Source: Vulcanimicrobiota bacterium
Lineage (GTDB): Bacteria > Vulcanimicrobiota > Vulcanimicrobiia > Vulcanimicrobiales > Vulcanimicrobiaceae
Direction of reading: 5' to 3'
NCBI GenBank assembly: GCA_019245995.1
Contig: JAFAQW010000189.1
Location: forward strand, 1 to 6,766
DNA length: 6,766 nt
Every line of letters begins with the position of its first letter. The first letter of the stretch is position 1. Both the position numbers and the translations under genes were made by a program. The notes under the pieces are model-generated. The model was given only the letters and a program-made list of their open reading frames with translations, was not told the DNA's origin and ran no database searches. Below, piece after piece: positions 1 to 5,906 of the stretch.

Positions 1-1
1 G

Positions 2-433
2 CAGCACAGCGTCAAAGCGCTGGCCGATCAACTCGAGAAGCGCGGCGTCAAAGTCTTATACGCGATCCATCCGGTGGCGGGACGAATGCCCGGCCACATG
101 AACGTGCTTCTCGCCGAGGCGAACGTCCCGTACAATCAGCTGCTCGACATGGAAGACGCCAACCCCGAGTTTCCCACGGCCGACGTCGCGCTGGTGATCG
201 GCGCGAACGACGTTACGAACCCGGCAGCGCGCAACGTGCCGAGCTCGCCGATCTACGGCATGCCGATTCTCGACGTTGACAAAGCAGCCAACGTGGTCGT
301 GCTCAAACGTTCGATGCGTTCCGGCTTCGCCGGCATCGAAAATCCGCTTTACGAGCTGCCGAACTGCTCGATGCTCTTCGGCGACGCCAAGGCTTCGGTC
401 GACGCGCTAACGGCCGCCGTCAAAGCGTTGTAG
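2..433 (+). CDS. pntB: NAD(P) transhydrogenase subunit beta, C-terminal part (partial at 5' edge)
   Basis: This is the last 143 codons of the beta subunit of the proton-translocating transhydrogenase. That inner-membrane enzyme uses the proton gradient to pass hydride from NADH to NADP+. Only part of domain III, the cytosolic NADP(H)-binding domain, is visible. The reading frame is open from base 2 to the TAG at 431-433. Hallmark stretches match E. coli PntB from memory: IHPVAGRMPGHMNVLLAEA (bases 68-124), LVIGAND, NPAA, SPIYGMP, KRSM, GFAGIENPL and the terminal MLFGDAKASVDAL. The C-terminus ends at the usual place for the family, so the gene is intact at its 3' end. The 5' part, with the membrane domain and presumably pntA upstream, lies outside the window. 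The last 14 bases overlap the end of the convergent RND gene. The family call is very secure. Confidence 0.97.
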   Translation, partial: QHSVKALADQLEKRGVKVLYAIHPVAGRMPGHMNVLLAEANVPYNQLLDMEDANPEFPTADVALVIGANDVTNPAARNVPSSPIYGMPILDVDKAANVVVLKRSMRSGFAGIENPLYELPNCSMLFGDAKASVDALTAAVKAL

Positions 434-3400
434 CTCCAGGCAAAGGCGAAGGCGGCATTGGAGCCGGAGGCAAATCTTCCGGCTGCGGAGCGTGCGGCTT
501 GCGTTTTCGCCGGTCCGTTAATTCAACGACGATGACGTAGACCACCGGCACGATCGCCAAGTTCATCACGGTTGAAAAAAGCATCCCGCCGAGAACCGCG
601 GTGCCGAGGGAGATGCGCGACTGTGCCCCATCGCCGTGCGCGAACGCGAGCGGAATTATCCCAAGGATAAACGCAATGGAGGTCATCAGGATCGGCCGCA
701 GCCGCGTCGCGGCCGCGTGCGCAACCGCGTTGACCGTGTCGAGCCCCTGCTCCCGCAGCTGATTTGCGAACTCGACGATAAAAATCGCGTTCTTCGCCGC
801 CAGGCCGATGAGCATCACGTAGCCGATCTGCGCATAAATGTCAGATGACGTAACCGGAATCGGAACGAGGTGGCCCGCGACCGCGGAATGCGCGAGGATG
901 CTGACGAGCTCCACGAGCCGTCGGATGAAGATCGCTCCGATCGCTCCCAGCAGCGCGAGCGGCACCGCCAGCATGATGACGAACGGCGTGGCGAGGCTTT
1001 CGTACTGCGCGACCAGCACGAGAAACACGAAGAGCAACCCCATGCAGAAGACCGCAATCGTTTGCGGTCCGCTCGCGACCTGCTGTCGAGCGATGCCGCT
1101 CCACTCGAACGACATGCCTTTTGGCAGGTTCTTCGTGACGATTCGCGCGATCGCGTTGAGCGCGTCCCCCGAACTGGCCTTCGTGCCGGGGGAGCCGTCG
1201 ATCTCGTACGCGTTGTACTCGTTGAAGCGCATGATGGCAACGTTGTCCTGCGTCACGCTCGTGTCGAGAAACTCGCTGACGGGCATCAGTGCGCCCGCGC
1301 TATTCGCCACGTAGATACGCGAAAGGTCCGACGGCAGGCTCCGATGCTTGCTGCCGGCCTGCACGATCACTTGATACGACCGAGTGCCGTAGTCGAAGAA
1401 GTTCACGAACGTCGACCCCGTCGTCGCGTTGATCGTATCGAAGAAGGCCTGTGGCGTAATGCCGTACGCCAACGCCTTCGAGCGGTTAAACGTCGTCACT
1501 AAGTAGGGGCCGGTGAGCGTCGTGGGGATGCGCACCTGCGCGAGTCGCGGATCGTTTTTCGCCTCGGCGAAGACCGCGTTCCCGACACGATTGAGCGTCG
1601 GGAGGCCCAAGTTGTTAACGTCCTCGATCTCGATCGCAAAGCCGCCCGTCGCGCCCAATCCCGGAATCGCGGGCGGATTCGCGGGGAGCGCCGTGACGCC
1701 CGGCATCTTCAAGAATCGCTGATAGAGCTGGTACTGTGCCACAAGGGCGCTATTGCCGACGCCGTGCCGCTCGGAGAGCGGCTTCAACTGAACGAACAGC
1801 GTCGCTTGATTGGAACCGTTGTTGGCGAGGCCGTAGCCGATGCCCGACGTTACCGCCTCGACTTGCGGCATCCCGCCGATGATCTTTTCCAGCTGCTTGA
1901 CCGCCGCGGTCGTTTGATCGATGGAGGATTGAATGGGCAACGTCACCAGCACGTAGAGCAGACTCTGGTCTTCGTTGGGGATAAAGCCCTGCGGCGTGAT
2001 CTTGAACAGCACGCCCAAGAGCGCAAGGCCGGCGACGAAAATCGCGACCATCAGGCCGCGCCGCGCGATCAAACGAGGAACCAAGCCCTGATACCACGCC
2101 GTCACGGCGTGCAGTCGCAGGTTGAACCACAGCATGAACCGATTGGTCGTCGGCTCCGCACCGTGCACGAGCTTGTAGGTGAGCACCGGCGCCAGCGTCA
2201 TCGCCGTAAAGAGCGAGATGCCGATCGAGGCGGCCATCGTGAGCGCGAACTGCTGAAAGAGCAGGCCGGTCGTCCCGGGCAGAAACGCGACCGGAATGAA
2301 GACCGACATGAGCACGAGCGAAGTCGCGATGACCGCGCCGCCGATCTCTCGCATCGCGCGCGCCGTCGCCTGAAACGGATTGGTTTTGTCGTCGACGATG
2401 TGGCGCACGATGTTCTCCAGCACGACGATCGCATCGTCGACCACAAGCCCCGTCGCCAGCGTGATGCCGAAGAGCGTCAATGTGTTGATCGAAAATCCCA
2501 ACAACTTCATCGCGGCGAAGGTGCCGATGAGCGAAACCGGGATCGTGATGGATGGAATCAGCGTGCTATGCCAGCTCTGTAAAAAGATGAAGATGACGAG
2601 CACGACAAGCAGCACCGCGATCAGTAACGTGACGAGCACCTCTTTGACCGACGCCCGCACGAAGTCCGACGTGTCGAACGCGATCGTGTACGCGATGCCG
2701 GGCGGCATGTGCGCCGCGATGCGGGCCATCGTCGCTCGCACGTTCTGCGAAATCTTTAAGGAGTTCGCCGTGGGCTCGCCCTGGATCGCGAGCACCACGG
2801 CGGTCTGGCCCTTGTAACGAGCCGACGTCACGTAGTTCTGCGCGCCCAGCTCTACCGTCGCGAGGTCGCCGAGTCGCAGAAAGCCGCCGTTAGCCTGTGG
2901 CGCGACGACGATTTGCTTGAACTCCTCCACGCTGGTCAAGCGTCCGTTGATCTGGATCGGTATCTGGAAGGGCTGCGAGCCGCTCGTGGGTGGCTGGCCG
3001 AGCTGGCCGGCCGCGACGTCGGCGTTGTTCGTCTTGATCGCGTTGAGCAACGTATCGAGGGAAACGTTATTGGCCTGCAGCTTGTGCGGATCGACCCAGA
3101 TTCGCATGCCGTAGGTGCGATCGCCCAGCACCGCGACCTGTCCCACGCCGGGCACGCGTTTGAGCTCTTCGATCACGCTGAGGTCGGCGTAGTTGCTCAC
3201 CGCGATGTCGGAGACGGACCTGCTCGTGGAGAGCATGGCGATGGCCAGCGTGATGTTCCCGCTCGCTTTTTGCACGCTGACGCCCTGCGCTTGCACCGCG
3301 TTCGGCAACTGCGCGAGGGCTAAATCCACGCCGTGCTGCACGTTGGTCTGATCGCTCGTCGGATCCGTCCCGAGCGCAAATGTGCACGTGATGACGCTCG

Positions 3401-3659
3401 ACCCGTTCGCGCTCGAGTACGACTGCATGTACTGCAGTCCGTCGGCCCCGTTGATGTTGGTCTCGAGCGGCGTCGTCACCGAGCGGACGACCATGGCGGC
3501 GCTCGCGCCCGGATACTGCGCCGTGACCGTGACGGTGGGAGGCGAAATTTGTGGGTACTGCGAGATCGGCAGGCTCGGAATTGTGATCAATCCGGCCAAG
3601 AGCACGACGAAGCTGAGCACGCCCGCGAAGAGCGGCCGGCGCAGGAAAAATTCAATCAC
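420..3659 (-). CDS. RND-family inner-membrane efflux transporter (HAE1/AcrB type)
   Basis: A complete 1079-residue proton-driven pump of the hydrophobe/amphiphile efflux family, normally a trimer working with a periplasmic adaptor and an outer-membrane channel. The start is GTG at 3657-3659, which gives the typical N-terminus MIEFFLRRPLFAGV. A weak SD-like GGTGA lies 12 nt upstream inside a hairpin. Approximate layout: TM1 at 10-28, porter loop 1 at 29-338, TM2-TM6 at 339-495, TM7 near 535-553, porter loop 2 at 554-866 and TM8-TM12 at 867-1041. The proton-relay residues are present: D408 and D409 in TM4 (GLVVDDAIV), K956 (LAAKNAIF), R986 and T993 (TRLRPILMT), equivalent to AcrB D407, D408, K940, R971 and T978. 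GFIPNEDQ lies near 558-565. Oddities are an extra stretch of about 22 residues before TM10, a gate loop without Phe (G606-N616), and a Pro-rich cytoplasmic tail from 1050 whose codons run into pntB. No adaptor gene adjoins it. The substrate cannot be read from the sequence. Confidence 0.95.
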   Translation of the reverse strand: MIEFFLRRPLFAGVLSFVVLLAGLITIPSLPISQYPQISPPTVTVTAQYPGASAAMVVRSVTTPLETNINGADGLQYMQSYSSANGSSVITCTFALGTDPTSDQTNVQHGVDLALAQLPNAVQAQGVSVQKASGNITLAIAMLSTSRSVSDIAVSNYADLSVIEELKRVPGVGQVAVLGDRTYGMRIWVDPHKLQANNVSLDTLLNAIKTNNADVAAGQLGQPPTSGSQPFQIPIQINGRLTSVEEFKQIVVAPQANGGFLRLGDLATVELGAQNYVTSARYKGQTAVVLAIQGEPTANSLKISQNVRATMARIAAHMPPGIAYTIAFDTSDFVRASVKEVLVTLLIAVLLVVLVIFIFLQSWHSTLIPSITIPVSLIGTFAAMKLLGFSINTLTLFGITLATGLVVDDAIVVLENIVRHIVDDKTNPFQATARAMREIGGAVIATSLVLMSVFIPVAFLPGTTGLLFQQFALTMAASIGISLFTAMTLAPVLTYKLVHGAEPTTNRFMLWFNLRLHAVTAWYQGLVPRLIARRGLMVAIFVAGLALLGVLFKITPQGFIPNEDQSLLYVLVTLPIQSSIDQTTAAVKQLEKIIGGMPQVEAVTSGIGYGLANNGSNQATLFVQLKPLSERHGVGNSALVAQYQLYQRFLKMPGVTALPANPPAIPGLGATGGFAIEIEDVNNLGLPTLNRVGNAVFAEAKNDPRLAQVRIPTTLTGPYLVTTFNRSKALAYGITPQAFFDTINATTGSTFVNFFDYGTRSYQVIVQAGSKHRSLPSDLSRIYVANSAGALMPVSEFLDTSVTQDNVAIMRFNEYNAYEIDGSPGTKASSGDALNAIARIVTKNLPKGMSFEWSGIARQQVASGPQTIAVFCMGLLFVFLVLVAQYESLATPFVIMLAVPLALLGAIGAIFIRRLVELVSILAHSAVAGHLVPIPVTSSDIYAQIGYVMLIGLAAKNAIFIVEFANQLREQGLDTVNAVAHAAATRLRPILMTSIAFILGIIPLAFAHGDGAQSRISLGTAVLGGMLFSTVMNLAIVPVVYVIVVELTDRRKRKPHAPQPEDLPPAPMPPSPLPGATTL
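462..484. repeat. Inverted repeat 3' of pntB, possible weak hairpin
   Basis: AGCCGGA (462-468) and TCCGGCT (478-484) form a perfect 7-bp stem around a 9-nt loop, with one further G-U pair possible inside. It begins 28 nt after the pntB stop codon and lies within the codons for the Pro-rich tail of the RND pump. No T-run follows on the + strand, so it is not a canonical rho-independent terminator. It could still protect or pause the pntB transcript, or it may simply reflect proline codons (CCG/CCT) in GC-rich DNA. Confidence 0.35.
849..914 (-). other. In-frame insert of about 22 residues in the TM9-TM10 periplasmic loop of the RND pump
   Basis: In AcrB-type pumps TM9 is followed within a few residues by the D-[VI]-Y-x-Q-[IV]-G start of TM10 (for example RGLTNDVYFQVG in AcrB). 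Here TM9 ends near F911-I912, and DIYAQIG does not begin until D940. The extra residues, about 916-937, include VELVSILAHSAVAGH and LVPIPV, and are mostly hydrophobic with two His and one Glu. The frame is intact on both sides and the flanking motifs are normal, so this looks like a real insertion rather than a sequencing frameshift. By AcrB topology the loop faces the periplasm. The exact boundaries depend on alignment. Confidence 0.7.
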
Positions 3660-3690
3660 GGTGTGCGGTTCTCACCGCAATGCTCATTGC
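3660..3690 (-). promoter_or_regulatory. Two overlapping hairpin-forming repeats in the leader of the RND gene
   Basis: Read on the - strand, GCAATG-AG-CATTGC (3690-3677) is a perfect 6-bp inverted repeat. It is followed by TGCGGT-GAGA-ACCGCA (3679-3664), a perfect 6-bp stem closed by GAGA, a GNRA-type tetraloop. The two share three bases (3677-3679), so both cannot form fully at once. The second stem ends 4 nt before the GTG start and contains GGTGA, the only SD-like run near the start. Sequestering the ribosome site is a reasonable inference. The first repeat has only a 2-nt loop and may instead act as a protein-binding palindrome in DNA. Confidence 0.4.
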
Positions 3691-3759
3691 ACCCAAGGCC
3701 GTTCGCTCGCAGGCGCAAAACTCCGGCCTCTCTATCGAAAAGCGCAGTCGAACGCGCGG

Positions 3760-5412
3760 TCACGGAGCGTTCCATCGGTATGAATTCCACGTCGGCAGGA
3801 ATGGGTTCGGCGCGAAACCGCGCAAGGCGGTGCGATACGCGTACACGTAGTGCGCGTTGAAGAGATAGAGGATTGGAACTTTTTCGGCGACGATGCGGCC
3901 GATTTGCGAGTACAGTCGCCGACGCACGCTTCGGTCACCGGCGGAGACGGCGGCGCGCTCGAGCCGGTCCACGCGCGAATCGCACCAGCGCATGTAGTTC
4001 GACGGCGCCGCGCACGCCAACACGGACGAGTCGTCGGGATCCGCACCCATCGTCCACGGCACGTACGCAATATCGAACGCGCCCGTCGCGAGCACTCCCG
4101 TGCGGGGAAGGAAGAGCTGCGCGTTGCTCACCGCCTTGATAACGACGTCGATGCCTCTTTGGCGCAGTTGCGCTTGCACGGCCGCGGCGACGCGTACGCC
4201 GGTAACCGACTCTGGAAACTGCACGTACACCACGCGCAAGGCCGTCGCACCCTTCCGCCGCACGTCGTCGCCGCTTCGCCGCCACCCGGCTGCGTCGAGC
4301 AAGCGGTCCGCCGCGGCCGGATCGTAGGCGGGCTCGTGAATCCGCGGATCGTAGGCCCACGAAAAACTCGGTTGCAGCATGTCGGTGACCGGATAGACTC
4401 CAAGCGTTATCTTCCGTGAGATCATTGCGCGGTCGACCGACATGGCCAGTGCGCGCCGCACGCGCACGTCGTCGAGAGGCGGCCGCGACGTGTTGAGCGC
4501 GAGGCCTCCCACCACCGCTGTCGGCACGTTGCGAAGACCGATTCCGCGGTAACGGCGAACGATGCGAATCTGCGCTGGCGCAATCAGATTCCAGTCCAGC
4601 TCGCCGGTTTGCAGTAGCAGCAGATTCGTCGAGGGATCACCGATGACGCGAAGGAGCAGCTCGTCGGCGCGCGGTTTTCCGCGCCAGTAGTGCGCGTTGG
4701 CCGCGTAGCGCAGACCTTCGCCGCGCTTCCACGACACGAAGCGAAACGGCCCGTCACCCACGGTCGGTGCTGAGTTAAATGCGGCACGGTCGAGCGGCGT
4801 TTGCGACGCCAAGACGTGCGCCGGTAGAACGAACTGCGCCGTGAAGCCATAGGAAAAGTAGGTCATCACGGCGGGCGCCCAAGGCCGCTTGAGATGCACA
4901 ATCACCTCGTCCGGCCCCAGCGCCGCCGCGTGGTCGATCAGGTCGTAGCCTTCCCTGGAGCGCACCGGATTGCGGGGATCGAGTATTGCGTGCACGGTGA
5001 AGAGGACGTCGCGCGACGTAACGGGGCGACCGTCACTCCACCTTACCCCGCGGCGCAGCCGGTACCGAAGGGTGCGACCGTCGGGGGAAACGCCGCCGTT
5101 GGCGCGCGTCGGAATCGCCGCGAGAAGCGCCGGCTGCGGGTGACCGCGCTCGTCGAGGTCGATGAACGGCTCGAACGCGAGCCTGGCCAGCTGCTGGTCG
5201 ACCGACGCCGCATCGGGTGCTCCCAAGAGCGGGTTCAGTGTCCGCGGGTCCGCGGCGAGGTCAAAGCGCACCAGATGCCCCGGCGTGCGCCCGGTCGCTG
5301 AATGCGAGCAAGCCACCGCCGCGAGAAGGATGAGCGCGACGCGGGCTGCGCGGAGGGTTGCGCCGAATGGATTGCCGGTGTTATGCTTAGTTCGCCGAAT
5401 GTTTATCGGCAA
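3760..5412 (-). CDS. Extracellular solute-binding protein, family 5 (peptide/nickel ABC type), predicted lipoprotein
   Basis: A complete 550-residue periplasmic binding protein of the DppA/OppA-like family 5, which captures peptides, nickel complexes or other small solutes for an ABC importer. The N-terminus has a basic region (R6, R7, K9, R21, R24), a hydrophobic stretch VALILLAAVA and a lipobox-like A-A-V-A-C with C35, so it is probably a membrane-anchored lipoprotein. Family signatures are GVRWSDGRPVTSRDVLF (122-138), VGDGPFRFVSWKRGEGL with YWRGKPRADEL (218-253), TGELDW, PPLDDVRVRRALAMSVDR (311-328) and a C-terminal IVAEKVPILYLF. The start is TTG at 5410-5412. It has a strong GGAGGG, although the gap from GGAGG is only 4 nt, and no ATG, GTG or TTG lies between it and the signal peptide core. 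No permease or ATPase gene is adjacent. It is divergent from the Lrp-type gene and is followed after 100 bp by the RND gene on the same strand. The ligand is unknown. Confidence 0.93.
   Translation of the reverse strand: MPINIRRTKHNTGNPFGATLRAARVALILLAAVACSHSATGRTPGHLVRFDLAADPRTLNPLLGAPDAASVDQQLARLAFEPFIDLDERGHPQPALLAAIPTRANGGVSPDGRTLRYRLRRGVRWSDGRPVTSRDVLFTVHAILDPRNPVRSREGYDLIDHAAALGPDEVIVHLKRPWAPAVMTYFSYGFTAQFVLPAHVLASQTPLDRAAFNSAPTVGDGPFRFVSWKRGEGLRYAANAHYWRGKPRADELLLRVIGDPSTNLLLLQTGELDWNLIAPAQIRIVRRYRGIGLRNVPTAVVGGLALNTSRPPLDDVRVRRALAMSVDRAMISRKITLGVYPVTDMLQPSFSWAYDPRIHEPAYDPAAADRLLDAAGWRRSGDDVRRKGATALRVVYVQFPESVTGVRVAAAVQAQLRQRGIDVVIKAVSNAQLFLPRTGVLATGAFDIAYVPWTMGADPDDSSVLACAAPSNYMRWCDSRVDRLERAAVSAGDRSVRRRLYSQIGRIVAEKVPILYLFNAHYVYAYRTALRGFAPNPFLPTWNSYRWNAP
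5358..5387 (+). promoter_or_regulatory. Weak candidate promoter for the lrp-kdd operon
   Basis: TTGCGC (5358-5363, 3/6 match to the -35 consensus) is separated by 18 bp from TATGCT (5382-5387, 4/6 match to the -10 consensus). Transcription would begin near 5394, giving a leader of about 30-40 nt. The site lies inside the first codons of the divergent solute-binding gene, as it must, because the gap between the two genes is only 11-20 bp. The match is poor, and promoters of this lineage may differ from the E. coli consensus. Confidence 0.25.
5361..5401 (+). repeat. 9-bp direct repeat CGCCGAATG, two copies 32 bp apart, possible operator
   Basis: CGCCGAATG occurs at 5361-5369 and again at 5393-5401, a start-to-start distance of 32 bp, close to three turns of the helix. 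The second copy also forms a short inverted repeat, GCCGA-N7-TCGGC (5394-5410). The copies flank the candidate -10 box of the Lrp-type gene. Lrp/AsnC proteins often bind several helically phased sites near their own promoter, so autoregulation is a plausible inference. The stretch is also protein-coding on the other strand, and chance remains possible. Confidence 0.3.
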
Positions 5413-5415
5413 CTT

Positions 5416-5421
5416 CCCTCC
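5416..5421 (-). promoter_or_regulatory. Ribosome-binding site GGAGGG that fixes the TTG start of the solute-binding protein
   Basis: On the - strand GGAGGG (5421-5416) precedes the TTG at 5412-5410. It is the only strong SD-like sequence near this gene's start, and TTG is the only usual start codon between it and the lipoprotein signal core. The spacing, 4 nt after GGAGG, is on the short side. Confidence 0.6.
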
Positions 5422-5432
5422 ATTTGTCGAAT

Positions 5433-5906
5433 ATGCTGGCGGTAACTGAAGAACTCGACGAGCTAGACGTACGCCTCTTGGACGCGTTGCAACGCAACGC
5501 GCGCTCCACCTTTACGGAGCTTGGCGTGGCCGTCGGCCTCAAGGCGCCGGCAGTGCACGAGAGGGTGAAGCGCCTGGAGAGTCGCGGATACATTCGCGCC
5601 TATTCGGCGCAACTCGACGCGACGCGCCTCGGGCTCAACTTGGTCGCGTTCATCAGCTGTTACACCTCTCCCGATTGTGCGTACGACCGCTTCACCCGGG
5701 CGCTCAGCGAGATGCCCGAGATTTGCGAAGTCCATTCGGTCGCCGGCGAGGAGACCTTCTTGTGCAAAGTCGTGACGCGTTCGACGCAGCATCTCGACGA
5801 GCTGTTGGCGCGGCTCAAGGCCACGCCGGGAATGGCCCGCACGCGCACGACGGTCGTCTTGAGCATGCCGTTCGACCGTGGCGGGATCGCGGTGGAATCG
5901 TTATGA
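5433..5906 (+). CDS. Lrp/AsnC-family transcriptional regulator
   Basis: A complete regulator of the leucine-responsive/asparagine-regulator family, which binds DNA as dimers or higher oligomers and senses amino acids through a C-terminal RAM domain. Numbered from ATG 5433 (157 residues), the N-terminal helix-turn-helix begins at LDELDVRLLDAL (8-19), and its second and third helices lie about 28-50 (TELGVAVGL and APAVHERVKRLE). GYIRAYSAQLD marks the linker strand. The RAM domain covers about 67-157, with EVHSVAGEETFLCKV as its ligand-loop region. An in-frame TTG at 5424 would add three residues, and neither start has a clear SD. The TGA stop overlaps the ATG of kdd (ATGA), so the two genes are probably translated together. 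This points to a local regulator of diamino-acid or lysine catabolism rather than a global Lrp. The effector is inferred, not shown. Confidence 0.93.
   Translation: MLAVTEELDELDVRLLDALQRNARSTFTELGVAVGLKAPAVHERVKRLESRGYIRAYSAQLDATRLGLNLVAFISCYTSPDCAYDRFTRALSEMPEICEVHSVAGEETFLCKVVTRSTQHLDELLARLKATPGMARTRTTVVLSMPFDRGGIAVESL

Noticed and set aside
1764..2582. Open frame of 272 codons on the + strand inside the RND gene (and a smaller one at 870-1502)
   Set aside because: Both are antisense to well-conserved transmembrane and porter codons. The translations are strings of R, D, E and H, typical of antisense to hydrophobic protein.
3738..3757. GCGC-N8-GCGC followed by four T on the - strand just after the solute-binding gene stop, as a terminator
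   Set aside because: The stem is only 4-5 bp with an 8-nt loop and a T-run of four, too weak to call. Read-through into the RND gene cannot be excluded.
5403..5423. Six-codon ATG frame (MEGSCR) overlapping the start of the solute-binding gene on the - strand
   Set aside because: It contains the ribosome site of the real gene and has no ribosome site of its own. The ATG arises by chance from the bases before GGAGGG.
5424..5432. TTG at 5424 as the start of the Lrp-type regulator
   Set aside because: It adds only three residues, has no better ribosome site than ATG 5433, and the family N-terminus does not need it. It remains possible.
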